From NCBI RefSeq assembly GCF_026262505.1, contig NC_067205.1:5890001-5954000 (forward strand): DNA of 64,000 nt, read 5' to 3'. Below are positions 41,726 to 52,033 of the stretch, piece by piece; position 1 is the first letter of the stretch, and the number at the start of each line of letters is the position of its first letter. The position numbers were made by a program, and so were the translations under genes. This DNA comes from Trichomonas vaginalis G3. Lineage: Eukaryota > Parabasalia > Trichomonadida > Trichomonadidae. Below the pieces are notes generated by a model. That model worked only from the letters and a program-made list of their open reading frames with translations, was not told where the DNA came from and ran no database searches.

Positions 41726-42053
41726 AGGTTTCGCTAAAAAGTCAGAATTTTAAAAAAATATTTAAAATTTTGATATATATAAGCTTGTGAGGCCGGTGAT
41801 TTTTCGACAAAACCTGAGGTTTCTTCAAAAAATTTTCCGACCTCGGGCGATAAATCGCCATCTGCCAAGATGTAGATCACTCCATAATTAGAAGTGATAA
41901 AATCTCAAAGATGACCCTTTTTTCTTTCTTAATATTTAGTAAATTTTTTATTTCTTAATTTTTACAAGTTCTTCTGCTTATAATAATGCTAAACTAGCTT
42001 AGATTTTGAGAAATTGAAAGATATTTTGCGAGGCATTTATGAATTATTATTTA
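41726..42053. other. Intergenic, nothing recognised
   Basis: Host AT-rich DNA between ankyrin gene B and the mariner-like element. A CCGACCTCGGGCGATAAATC patch is locally GC-richer; no gene or repeat is supported. Confidence 0.4.
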
Positions 42054-43322
42054 CCCAGATTTGCCTTACTTTTACCACTCCCCATGTAATTTCTGGGGAA
42101 AACGATAATTCATTTTTTTTATGGATGAATAGATCGTTTTCCTAGAAAGGACCTCATATCTCTGGCTAAAAAGAGTGTCAGATCCTAAATAGATTATTGA
42201 TCTAGTGTACAAATCCAATAAAAAGCCTATTTTTTTGGCTTTTTTGGTGCTCATTTTTTCGAAGATCTACATGAATATGGGGAAACCATCGGATTTTTTT
42301 GGTTAACCCACATCTTCATGTAGTCTGGACTATCTTTCCTCGAAGGACCTCTTTACGGGTGTAAAAACTCATAAAGTTCTCAAAAGATTCATTCTCGATC
42401 TCCATGCTGAAAGAATTTACAATAAAAAAGAGATCTACGCATCAAACTACAGCCATAAATGAACTGAACCCCTAAAGCTCAGCTCTTAGTTTATCAAAAG
42501 TCGAAATCCTTCTCATTGCAATCAAATTTTCTCAATAACTCATAAGAAAAATCGAATTTTGATTAAGCCGATGTTATAGGTATCACAAATACTACAAACT
42601 TGAGCAATATCGAAATTGCCAGCAAAAGTTTGAAATTGCATTGCTCATATTTGTTTTGTAAACTAAAAATCTGCTTATATTATTCATTAATTTTTTATAT
42701 ATTATTCATATACTTTAATAAAAACAATACTATTTCACCTTAAAAATGAATTTCATAAGTCAATATTATTTTTTGAAAATGTATCAATTTTCGATTAAAA
42801 CAACATGAGAATAAAATTTACGCAAAATTATTTTAAAAAATGGTTTTAAAAATTTACAATTGATTAAGAATAAGATTGGAAGAAGTTTTGAAGTTTAATT
42901 TTAAGAAAAAAAAATTCGGATATTATTCATGGATCTAAGTAATCTGATATTTGAGTATCGGCACTATGCATAAAACATATATTTATAGTTTTTTTGGAGT
43001 TTTATAATTTTAAATATATTCAAATTTGGCAATCCAATAGATTTTTAAAAAATAGGTAAATAAAAATAGATTACATATGCAGCAGATTTAGAACATGAAA
43101 CAAATCTTATAGTGACCCAAAAAAAAATTCATGATCCAAAAAAGAAAAAAATTGGCTAAATGAGAATTAAACCTTGGCATAATGAATCATTATGTCGGAT
43201 GTTTCAACTACACTACACCAGCAGTTCGAAAAATACCCTTGGTGGTTCTATTTAATAGCTAATACCAACGATAGGCGGTGTCCCCAGCTTTAGAGAGGTG
43301 GTAAAAGTAAGGCAAATCTGGG
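42054..43322. mobile_element. Degenerate mariner-like element
   Basis: A 1,269-bp segment bounded by perfect 25-bp inverted repeats starting CCCAGATTTGCCTTACTTTT and flanked on both sides by TA (42052-42053 and 43323-43324), the duplication typical of Tc1/mariner elements. Length and structure resemble the Tvmar1 family known in this genome. No transposase ORF of useful length remains in any frame, so it is either an old copy or a deletion derivative. Confidence 0.75.
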
Positions 43323-43324
43323 TA

Positions 43325-44868
43325 TTGTTTGTTTTGATGTCATTAATATAGCAAAAAGTTTATAAATAAATGTTCTTCAAGGAATTTGCTCTAAATCGGT
43401 TAGCCTTTTATGAGTTTTATCATTCAGCGGAGTATCCATTCCAAAACTGCACATCTGCAAAAAATGATCGATTTTATTGATTTTAATAAAGTATACAAGA
43501 AATATACAATGCGCGAAAGTTGAATCTTATATTAAATTCAAATTCGATGCTTTTGCCAATTCCAAAAACGATAAGAACAGAAAACGATAGTTAAATCAGA
43601 AATATTGAATGCTGTTCAAATAATTGATACATCTTTAACGATATAATGTGATTAGATTACAACAATCAAATTTTTTGATTATGCGAAACTCTTAAGGAAA
43701 TTTTACAAAATTGAATGAAATAATTGAAATTTTCCTGACATTTTATCATAAAATGCAAATGATCGATTTTGAATATGATTGCATCCATATCCAAAATAAC
43801 TGTCAAAATACAAGCAAATCTGTATTTTTAGTATATACGCAAGGTTTTTCATAAAAGTTTCGAAAATTCGGATAGAAAAAAGATTAAAATCAGATTATTT
43901 TAGTGGATTTGATAAATAAAGTTAATGAAAATACGAATCTCAAAAGAGAAATGCCAAAATGTATATAAATAATGAAAGTAAAAATCAAAGCGTTGTAAAG
44001 CATCAACGCTTAAATATAGGTTTTCATACTTTATGGTTATATAATTTTGATCATTTTAACTAGATTATTATAAAAATATAAGCTTTTACAACACAATTCT
44101 ACTTATAAGCCAAGATTCATTAAGTATTTCTATTCAAATACGCATATACAGAATCTTTAAAGCTTGATTGATGAATATGGAAATCAGAATAGAAAGTTTT
44201 TTTCGAAAAATTATTGAAATTACTTTTAAATCTTTGTCATAACTCTCATATATTTTTAGCATTAATAGAGAAGTTCAAATCTTTACTGTTAACATCCGAA
44301 TTTTGATTTTTCAAAATCCCTTCTCATTCTTTTATATCGTATTGCCATAATCAGTTGCTGAAATAGTTCTAATTACATTACAAAATCTAATTATAACAAA
44401 ACAATCGTATGATGAAAATTTCAGTAATTTTTTTTGCCAATCCAACAAATCGAAAAAATAAAATTCTGTGTTCGGATAATATTATCAATACTCATAATAT
44501 AATAAACATTTTTACATCGTTATTTTGAGGATCGGGCATGTTTAGGATTAAAAAAATAAAAACGAATCGGAAAATTGGCCAACTGATAGGCAAAACGTAA
44601 CCTATATACAGAATGTACCATAATTATGTAATTAATTACTTATCTTATCAAAAATTTGAAACAGATTGCTCATCCAAAACTGACATTTATGGATGATTTT
44701 ATAACAATCATGACATATTATCAACAAATATCATTAGAAGCTTCTAACAAGAAGGTTGCACAGATGCCTGTTGAATGACAAGTAAATGATTTTTATTGCC
44801 TTCTCAATTTAAAAAAAAAGATATTTTGAAAAAAATATGATCGTTATTATTGAAATTTTTGTATATTT
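43325..44868. other. Gene-poor AT-rich intergenic DNA
   Basis: About 1.5 kb with no ORF of note, no clear repeat and no RNA gene that I can see. It forms the upstream flank of the IBD gene. Confidence 0.5.
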
Positions 44869-44883
44869 ATGTCAATTTTGAAT

Positions 44884-44889
44884 TCACTT
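44884..44889 (+). promoter_or_regulatory. Initiator motif of the IBD gene
   Basis: TCACTT directly followed by AAT and the ATG at 44893 matches the trichomonad initiator consensus TCA(+1)Y(T/A). It implies a very short leader and argues that the upstream in-frame ATG at 44869 is not used. Confidence 0.65.
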
Positions 44890-44892
44890 AAT

Positions 44893-45579
44893 ATGCAGAA
44901 TCTCGGTGCATTCTTCCAGTTTCCAAACTACTGGTGTATCCTCAATGACTTTGATAAGTTCCAGTATGGTATATTAAGGGTTTCTTTATCCACACATTAC
45001 GCAAAGAATCAGAGGAATAAAAGAGTTGGGAATTTTACAGAGATTCTGGAGTTAATCAAACGCTTTTGCATCCGTGGTGATGCGGACGACTGGCGTAGAT
45101 GCCTCGTTTGCGGAGTTTGCTGGCTTCCGAATGGGATCGCAGTCAATACTCGTCAATTGAAGCTCCTGATCTTCAAGTGCAAGTCATCAATCAACGGATC
45201 ACTCCACAAGATGGGCTATTCCGTCAATTTTGGCCGTGCAGAACCTACAAACTCACTTGTAATGGCGATTCCAATTTTAAAGGATAATATCAACGAATTG
45301 AGGCAATGGACGATCAGACAATGCGTTGGACAATGCGCATCACCCGTTTCTCCACCCTCTACCGTTCAACCGGTAAATCAACCAACTATCCAGACAGAAG
45401 TTTCAATCGATTGCGGAAGATCCAAACCTCTTCCAATTCCAAACATCAATTTCAACACAGTCAAGAAGGAAGATGAAGTCGATTCCTTCGATCCTCTATT
45501 ATTGATCGACAGATTTGGTTTAGGAGTTCCATTTGATATTGATACTCGGACACCTTCTATTGAGCTTGATTTAGTTTAA
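44893..45579 (+). CDS. Initiator-binding-domain protein (IBP39 family)
   Basis: A 228-residue protein from the ATG at 44893 (MQNLGAFFQFPNYW). Residues 20-140 carry the block typical of trichomonad initiator-binding domains: STHYAKNQRNKRVGNFTEIL, DDWRRCLVCGVCWLPNGIAV and KCKSSINGSLHKMGYSVN. IBP39 recognises the initiator element and recruits RNA polymerase II; this domain is a winged helix. After it come a Pro/Thr-rich linker and an acidic C terminus (KKEDEVDSFDPLLLIDRF). It is shorter than the approximately 330-residue IBP39, so the polymerase-binding C domain may be lacking; a gene-specific regulator is likely. The family call is made from memory of the domain. Confidence 0.85.
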   Translation: MQNLGAFFQFPNYWCILNDFDKFQYGILRVSLSTHYAKNQRNKRVGNFTEILELIKRFCIRGDADDWRRCLVCGVCWLPNGIAVNTRQLKLLIFKCKSSINGSLHKMGYSVNFGRAEPTNSLVMAIPILKDNINELRQWTIRQCVGQCASPVSPPSTVQPVNQPTIQTEVSIDCGRSKPLPIPNINFNTVKKEDEVDSFDPLLLIDRFGLGVPFDIDTRTPSIELDLV

Positions 45580-46440
45580 GCTTTTTATTGTTGTAATCTT
45601 ATGTAAAATTTGCATGTTTGTAAAACGTATGCGAATAATTATATCACAATTTTTGAGAGGAATTAATTCAGCTCTCAAAATCATCGGATTCAGAAAAAAT
45701 TTATACGATTGGTCACTTGGAGGCAGACAAAATTAATGTACGTTTGGTTATTAAAATATTTATCTACGACGGAGAATTTCTTTGTCTATATTTCAATTTT
45801 TAAATTCGATGAAATTTTATTTGATTCTTGAATACCAATGAATGACTCTACTAGTATGTCATATGTAAAAATTATTTGTCAGACTCTCTCAAAACATATA
45901 TTATTTTCAGTGTTATAGACCGAAAATAGATTTCTTCGGTTTTCTCTTCAAATAATTGAAAGAATGATACTATTATAGGTTTATTATATTATATAGCATA
46001 TAATCATGCTATAGCCGAAAATTATAAGTTTTGAGAAGATTGAATATAACACAAATAAATTTGAATGTAAGTTAAATTGCTTGTTGTTTTTAATAGCTAT
46101 TTAATGAGAAATCCAATATTGCAAAATTCAAATTGAATGATTGAAAGAACAGAAAAAGTCATTCTTTTCAATTTCGAATATGTTTCATTGTATTTATAAT
46201 TATATGGCAAATAAGATATTTAAACTTGATTTTTGAAGGAAAATTCACAAAATTGAATAAATTCAAATAATTTTTATTCAAAAATAAACTAGTTATTTGA
46301 GTTTAATACCAATTATCTATTCAAACTACAAAGTTTGTAATTTAAAATATTTTGTGAGATCAGATTGAATTAATTCAAGGTTCTTTTCAATTAATATTAA
46401 TAACCATATTACGCATTTTCGAACATTCTAAACCAAATAT
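45580..46440. other. Intergenic, nothing recognised
   Basis: AT-rich DNA after the IBD gene with no supported gene or repeat. Confidence 0.5.
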
Positions 46441-46858
46441 ATAAAAATGGGAGACGAATGTTAAATTTGCTAGACATGGGGGAGTTGTCTGCAAAGTTTT
46501 AGCTCTTATCTCTAACAAAAAATTAATTTTTAAAAAAATGACCGAATACGTTTCACAGCGAGAAAAAAATAAAAGGCAAGATAGAATTTTCTAGACATAA
46601 AGAAGTTGTTTACCGAGTTTTAGCTCTTATCTCTAACAAAAAATAATTTTTAAAAAAATGACCGAATACGTTTCACAGCGAGAAAAAAATAAAAGGCAAG
46701 ATAGAATTTTCTAGACATAAAGAAGTTGTCTACCGAGTTTTAGCTCTTATCTCTAACAAAAAATAATTTTTAAAAAAATGACCGAATACGTTTCACAGCG
46801 AGAAAAAAATAAAAGGCAAGATAGAATTTCCTAGACATAAAGAAGTTGTCTACCAAGT
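46441..46858. repeat. 120-bp tandem repeat array
   Basis: The unit containing AGCTCTTATCTCTAACAAAA begins at 46501, 46622 and 46742 (period 120-121 bp). The two middle units are nearly identical; a decayed unit precedes and a partial one follows. Each has the words AATGACCGAATACGTTTCAC and AGAATTTTCTAGACATAAAG. No ORF spans the units. Confidence 0.92.
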
Positions 46859-47973
46859 GTCAGCTGTTACTTCTTCTCAATACTGATATAAAATAAAAAT
46901 CTTTATTATTTATTTAACCTTTATTGTTTCATTAAACTTCATTTATTTTATATTATAGTTTTATTCTTTTAGCTACTTGTAAAATAATCTAATTTTATAT
47001 CATCATTTTACCGGATTATTCTTCAGTACATCGATTGTGTATCTAAAATAATATCATTATCCTTATTCTGTTTTTTCCAAAATTCTTTTAAATATCTTTT
47101 TTGATTAGATTACTTTATACTTTTTACTTTTATTTTTTAATTTCAAAAAAAAATTTGGTGATTGTTCTATTCTGTTACAATGTGCATTATCATATTCTAA
47201 TGAATTATTCATTACATACATTTAAAAAAACTTGTTAAAAATGAAATTAAAAAATTATGTTTATTATTACGCTGTGAATGTGTCAACAGCGGTCATGCCT
47301 GTATCTGTATCCCATATTTGCCACAACCTTTCTGTATCTGCATTTGGGTATTTCGGTTTCATGCATTACAATGTAATGCATGAAAAATAGCGTGACTTCA
47401 TTTTTGACAGTTTACAAATGTAAAGTGTTGCATCCTTAAAAACTTGGAAATATATACATTCATGAATTATCTTGTATATTAATTGAAAATCCATAAAACC
47501 CTAACAATATTTTTTCTTAAAAAAAAACTATAAAAATATAAATAAAATTAATCGTTAAATAAAAATATTTGATATTAGAATTTTATTGGAAAAATAAAAA
47601 ACTTAAGATTTTAAAGAAATACTTAAATACTTGAATGTTTTAACTTTTACATTATCATATAGACTCTCAAATTATTGATTGGAAACGGTTTGAGGGTTAT
47701 CAATTTAAAAAAAATTGTGAGTTTTTTAGATTTTTGGCAATGAGTTTTAAAAATTTGTGAGTGAGAATGTGTGTTGATGCTTGGCACTTTGAAGGGAAGA
47801 TGTTCTGGGTTCACAATTATTAATGGGATAAATAAAATGATTATAAATATAATATATTAGAAAATAATTTGCAAAATCTCTCCATTTTTATAAATTTAAT
47901 AATAGAAGTTGATCTATATAGAAAGAGCGTTTTATCTATTAAGTTTTTGGCTTTTGCCTTCAAATCATTAATA
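46859..47973. other. Intergenic, nothing recognised
   Basis: About 1.1 kb of AT-rich host DNA up to the left end of element 3. It ends in the possible target duplication TTAATA. Confidence 0.5.
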
Positions 47974-48034
47974 AGTAGTATAGTAGATGGGTTATGTGAC
48001 TTTTTTTGTAAACGTAAGAATTCATACAATATTG

Positions 48035-48035
<1 letters not shown>
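47974..48035. repeat. Left terminal inverted repeat of element 3
   Basis: Reads AGTAGTATAGTAGATGGGTT and on to a poly-T and GTAAACGTAAGAATTC block; its reverse complement matches 18107-18171 over about 45 bp. A run of 30 or more A follows to 48069, then a small hairpin (GGCACTTCGTGCC). Confidence 0.75.
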
Positions 48036-48071
<36 letters not shown>

Positions 48072-48329
48072 TAGTGGGGCTTCCAGGCACTTCGTGCCCT
48101 CTAGCCCGAAGATGTTTAGTATAAATGAAGTTTTTATTCGGAAAATTGTTAGTCTTCTGGTGTGAATTCGGAGGACTCTTCTTCTTCCTCCATTGCTTCT
48201 GGGAAGAAGCCTTCTTCTGGGTCGAAAACATTATATAATGTTTCGCTTTTCACAAATTATATATGTTTTCATGTTTTGTCACTTTTCTGTCACTTTTCAG
48301 GAAAAAACATTTTTATTATTGTATATAAA
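48036..48329. other. Element 3 terminal region
   Basis: A poly-A run followed by Ser-codon-like CTTCTTCTTCC and CTTCTTCTGGG repeats. An ORF opens at 48162 in frame with the methylase, but its first 56 codons look non-conserved, so I treat them as leader. Confidence 0.4.
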
Positions 48330-49148
48330 ATGAATTTTACAAAACCACCGTTACCGTTCTTTGGAAATAAGAGTAAATGTAAAGATATTATATTGAGAGA
48401 ACTTAAGAAACTACCGAATGGTCTAACATTTGTAGATTTGTTCGGTGGAAGTTTCTATATATCCCATTTATGTCATATAATATTCCCAGACTCAAAGATT
48501 ATATGCAATGACTTCGACAACTATATGGACCGTCTCAAACATATTCCAGACACAAACAATATATTGAAAGAGTTAAAAGAAAAGATACCTATAGGTAAGA
48601 TGGAACGTATACCATTAGATAAGAAAAATATTGTGAGAGAGGTTTTGAAAAAAGCAGAATATATAGACTGGGATAGTATATCTGCTAGACTATTATATAG
48701 TGGTTCTATAAGAGTTCATGACATTGAAACACTTATGTCAAAAGTTTTATATCTTAACTATACAAATGTTTTCAAAGAGGACATAGAAAAATATATTGAG
48801 GGTATAGAGTTTGTGAGATGTCATTGGACAGAGTTTGTATGAAAAAATATAAAGACAAGGAAAATGTTTTCTTTATAGTGGACCCGCCGTTCTATAACAC
48901 ATGGGATTTTCAATACCAAGTAGACTGGACTTTGAGAGACTCTTTAGAACTTTAGACGTTTTACATAACCATCCATGCTTTTACTTTACATCCGATAAAA
49001 GTGTTTGGAAACCGTTATGAGATGGTTAGAGGACATACATGACTATGAGTTTATATATGACAAGATAGAATATGAGAGAGGTCCTATAAACTGGAGAAAG
49101 TGTCACAATAAAGAAATTTTATTAGTAAGTAAATGTGGTTTGAAATAG
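48330..49148 (+). pseudogene. DNA adenine N6-methyltransferase (Dam/D12-like), frameshifted
   Basis: From the ATG at 48330 the frame encodes the start of a D12-class adenine methylase: PPLPFFGNKSKCKD (substrate-binding FxGxK region), TFVDLFGGSF (motif I, SAM binding) and IICNDFDNYMDRL. The frame breaks near 48840; the catalytic motif VDPPFYNTW (DPPY type) is in the next frame near 48880, with further shifts near 48920 and 49015, and the gene ends RKCHNKEILLVSKCGLK-like at 49148. T. vaginalis is reported to carry 6mA and Maverick-type adenine methylases. It is probably inactive as read. It overlaps the next small gene by 16 bp. Confidence 0.8.
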
Positions 49149-49264
49149 GACTACTTGTTTTAGGTTTTTTCCATTGTGTCATTTATTTCTTTGACGTGGC
49201 AGAAAGGTACAGAGAATATGAAGATGAACCAATGCCTGCAAATGTCCAGTATATGTACTCGTAA
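49133..49264 (+). CDS. Small single-pass membrane protein
   Basis: A 43-codon ORF, MWFEIGLLVLGFFHCVIYFF, giving one strongly hydrophobic segment (about residues 4-20) followed by a charged tail (DVAERYREYEDEPMP). Its ATG overlaps the end of the methylase gene. The composition is far from random AT-rich translation and fits a virion membrane or host-membrane protein. No homologue is seen in the other elements. Function unknown. Confidence 0.5.
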   Translation: MWFEIGLLVLGFFHCVIYFFDVAERYREYEDEPMPANVQYMYS

Positions 49265-49287
49265 GAGATATTTTTATCTAATATTAA

Positions 49288-49650
49288 ATGGACGCACAGA
49301 ACTTAGCGAATGCGCAGCAACCTGGACAACCAAACCCAGAGAATATTCCAAATGAAGTTAGAATACAAACTGCAATGGCAAACTATGGTCAAGTGCCAAC
49401 AGATGTACAAATGCAAACTGCCATGTCAAATGACGCTGCGTTAGGTTTGCCACCATGGTATGCAAATATGAGATGGAAAGAGTTTTATACAAACCTGAAG
49501 TGGGATATAAACAACTTTATGCAGATGACGCGAACACAGGAGTTGACCCAGAATATGTTTTCTACCAGAGGAGAAACAGAATGTATGAGCTCCAGTTTAA
49601 AGAATGCTATGGAACTCAACAGGAAACGTAAGAGACTAGGCGGACATTAG
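49288..49650 (+). CDS. Unknown Gln/Asn/Pro-rich protein, C terminus possibly frameshifted
   Basis: The 120-codon ORF starts MDAQNLANAQQPGQPNPENI with two IQTAMANYGQVPTDVQ-like repeats and reaches PPWYANMRWKEFYT. After about 49495 another frame, ending near 49630, gives a more protein-like sequence (VGYKQLYADDANTGVDPEYV), so the gene may carry a one-base error. The start has an ATTAAATGG context. It lies in the virion gene cluster, so a small structural protein is plausible. No domain recognised. Confidence 0.45.
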   Translation: MDAQNLANAQQPGQPNPENIPNEVRIQTAMANYGQVPTDVQMQTAMSNDAALGLPPWYANMRWKEFYTNLKWDINNFMQMTRTQELTQNMFSTRGETECMSSSLKNAMELNRKRKRLGGH

Positions 49651-49668
49651 ATTTTTACATATAGTAAA

Positions 49669-49910
49669 ATGGGTTTCTTTGGAAGAATAGGAAACTTCTT
49701 TCGAAATGTTGGAAGAGGTATATGGAATGGAATAAAATCTGTCGGAAGAGGAATTTGGAACGGAGTCAAAAATATTGGTAAAAGAGTAGGTCAGTTCGTT
49801 GGTTTATACCTAAAGACCCTGAACCAGAAGAACAAGCTCCTGTTATACAACAGCCTGAACCTGCACCACAGTCTAGTTGGCAACCAAATCCAACACCTCA
49901 ACCGTATTAA
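49669..49910 (+). pseudogene. Amphipathic basic repeat protein, one frameshift
   Basis: Starts MGFFGRIGNFFRNVGRGIWN and repeats a VGRGIWNGIK/VKNIGK unit, giving a basic amphipathic helix like the MAAGFFKKLWD proteins of elements 1 and 2. After GQFVG (near 49803) a one-base loss in a T-run moves the frame; the other frame continues as a proline/glutamine-rich tail (PKDPEPEEQAPVIQQPEPAP) to a stop at 49908-49910. Amphipathic head plus proline-rich tail also describes the 53005 protein. Putative membrane-active virion protein. Confidence 0.55.
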
Positions 49911-49913
49911 AAA

Positions 49914-50759
49914 TTATATTTTTACCGTTCGATAGTAGTTGTATATGAAACTAAGTTCTAAGTAAAACGCATGGTATAATGGAATTATTCTCTTTCTTCC
50001 ATCTGTAGTAAACCATACTTGAAAGTCTGAAATACTTCCACTTGGTGGTTCATATAGCTTTGTAGGTTTTTCGTAAAAGTCATTTGCCAAGCATAAAAAG
50101 AGTTTTGTGCGCCAGAAAATGAAGCATGAACTATAATAGCATCTGAGTCGAAAACATCTTTAAATAAATATGGTTCATCTCTTGCATATCGACTGTAAAT
50201 ATTTGCTAAAGGAAGTTCGACTTTCTGATTTAACATTCTTTGCAAATAATACCATGACATTGCAGTGAATTCTGTATATATTTGTTCGTCTTTCTTTGGA
50301 TTGTCTTCGTAGATTTGAAATGACACTGTGAATTTTGTTTGTCATATACAATTCTCACATAAAGTGTGCTCTCGGTATTTGCATATTCATCAGCATATTT
50401 TGCATAACATGAATTTATTTTATCTTCTATATTTTTTAACGCAGTCTGTAGAGAAGATGAAAGGTCAACTTGTATTAGCTCAATTTCTTCCCACATTTTT
50501 CGTTTCCCTTCAGATATATAATCTATATGAAACCTTACAATAAATGGGAAACTTTTATCTTCTACAGACACAAATTTTATTCTACGAAAGCCAATAGCTT
50601 TTGTGACAGATGGGTCTCTTAGCCATCTCAATGGGTAGTCAAAACGATAGCCTTCATGCTTTACGGTCTCTGTCTCAAACTTTTGACCGACATTCGTAAA
50701 AAGTTCATCTAATGGTTTAGTTGTAGCAACTCTTGAATTTTCTTTTCTATTGAAAGCAT
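49914..50759 (-). pseudogene. Minor-virion-type protein, broken paralogue of 55620-56480
   Basis: Aligned by eye with the intact 286-residue protein at 55620: TTKPLDELFTNVG, then YRFDYPLRWLRDPSVTKAIG and HASFSGAQNSFYAW all have counterparts there. The gene of about 282 codons has one-base errors near 50735 (A-run), 50325 and 50030, so it is split into short ORFs. The start is at 50759, only 17 bp from the divergent fibre start. A capsid vertex or fibre-attachment role is a guess from size, neighbourhood and pairing with the fibre gene. Confidence 0.6.
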
Positions 50760-50776
50760 ATTTTATCTAGAAAAAA

Positions 50777-52033
50777 ATGTCGAAAGAAACAGCGTCTATG
50801 AGAGAAATACAACACAACCGACAACTCATTTTGCAAGCTCTAAATAAGAACACAACAAACTTTTCAAACTATTCTAAGATATCTGAGTCATTGAAAGAAG
50901 GAAACTTAAAACTGACGATAAACCCATTGACAGACGAGTTTCTGTTTCAAGACAGTAAGAACCATACTGTTTGTATAAATCCAACAAAAAGAACTTTAAA
51001 CGAGAAACCTATAGATGAACTTCTTTTGAAGGCAGATATTGACAACAAAGCTGACAAAGAGTATGTAGATGCAACAAGAGACTATATTCTCGCATGGACA
51101 GATAGAACATACCCACAAAAACATCATACACATAACATCTATGACGTAGATGAACTACCAGCAATGTTAGATGACAAAGCGGATAAAACATATGTTGACA
51201 ATAAAATGTCAAGTGAAGTGACAAGAGCTGACAAAGAATATTCTAAAAAGACTCATACACACGATTTCTTCGCAACTGTTGGTATAGAAAATATTGAAGG
51301 AACGGTTGAAGAACCTGATGGAACTGGTGGGGATGTACTACTTTGGAAACCTCCTAACTTTCCACAAGGTTTAACATCGGATGAAGACATAACGACGATG
51401 AAATACACTAGATGTAGAAATGTCTATGTCATGGAGGATGAAAACAAAGTTAAATTCACTGCTCAAGATTTATATGACAACAAAGCTGACAAAACATATG
51501 TTAACGTTGAGTTAGATAAAAAAGCTGACAAAACATATGTTAACGATGAGTTAGATAAGAAAGCTGACAAAACAGAGCTTCAAACGTTAAAGACAGAAAT
51601 ACTTCAAACAGTATATCCTATAGGTTCTATTTACACGTCAATGAACTCTACCAGACCAGAAGTAGTACTTGGTTTTGGAACTTGGACTCAAATAGTCGAC
51701 AGGTTTTTGTATTGTGCAAACTCTTCAAAGGAAACAGGTGGAAGTAAAACGATTTCAGGTGAAAACTTACCTGCGCATAGTCACTACGTAGATTTAAGTA
51801 CATCTCAAGCAGGTTGGCATAAGCATAGATTTTGGGATTGGTCAGCAATGAAAAAAGGTAAAGGATATGATGTTAAAGACAACGTTCAGTTTGCTATAAA
51901 TTGTTTCTGGGGTAGCACACAGGGAGATGGAAACCATACACATCGCGTTTCAGGGTATACGCAAACAACGGGACAAAGTAAAGACTACATGCCACCTTAC
52001 ATGACAGTTTACGCATGGTATAGAATTGCTTAG
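50777..52033 (+). CDS. Fibre protein with tail-collar-like tip (element 3)
   Basis: An intact 418-residue protein. The N-terminal 100 residues are unlike element 1. The shaft contains repeated KADKTYVD and KADKEYVD words with HHTHNIYD and THTHDFF segments. The last 140 residues form the phage tail-collar-like tip: YPIGSIYTSMNS, GSKTISGENLPAHSHY, GNHTHRVSG and YMPPYMTVYAWYRI. This tip is about 85 percent identical to element 1 although the rest of the elements are distant. It probably trimerises and contacts a cell surface. It overlaps the integrase stop by 4 bp on the other strand. Confidence 0.8.
   Translation: MSKETASMREIQHNRQLILQALNKNTTNFSNYSKISESLKEGNLKLTINPLTDEFLFQDSKNHTVCINPTKRTLNEKPIDELLLKADIDNKADKEYVDATRDYILAWTDRTYPQKHHTHNIYDVDELPAMLDDKADKTYVDNKMSSEVTRADKEYSKKTHTHDFFATVGIENIEGTVEEPDGTGGDVLLWKPPNFPQGLTSDEDITTMKYTRCRNVYVMEDENKVKFTAQDLYDNKADKTYVNVELDKKADKTYVNDELDKKADKTELQTLKTEILQTVYPIGSIYTSMNSTRPEVVLGFGTWTQIVDRFLYCANSSKETGGSKTISGENLPAHSHYVDLSTSQAGWHKHRFWDWSAMKKGKGYDVKDNVQFAINCFWGSTQGDGNHTHRVSGYTQTTGQSKDYMPPYMTVYAWYRIA

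Noticed and set aside
42072-42254. 60-codon ORF in the mariner-like element
   Set aside because: It begins within the terminal repeat side and carries no DDE motif or helix-turn-helix; treated as chance.
42480-44868. Further transposon or gene remnants
   Set aside because: Short hydrophobic open stretches and AT-rich words are present but no inverted ends, duplications or recognisable protein words could be found.
48022-48231. Minus-strand ORF ending in poly-Phe
   Set aside because: It is the translation of the 30-plus A run at the element end.
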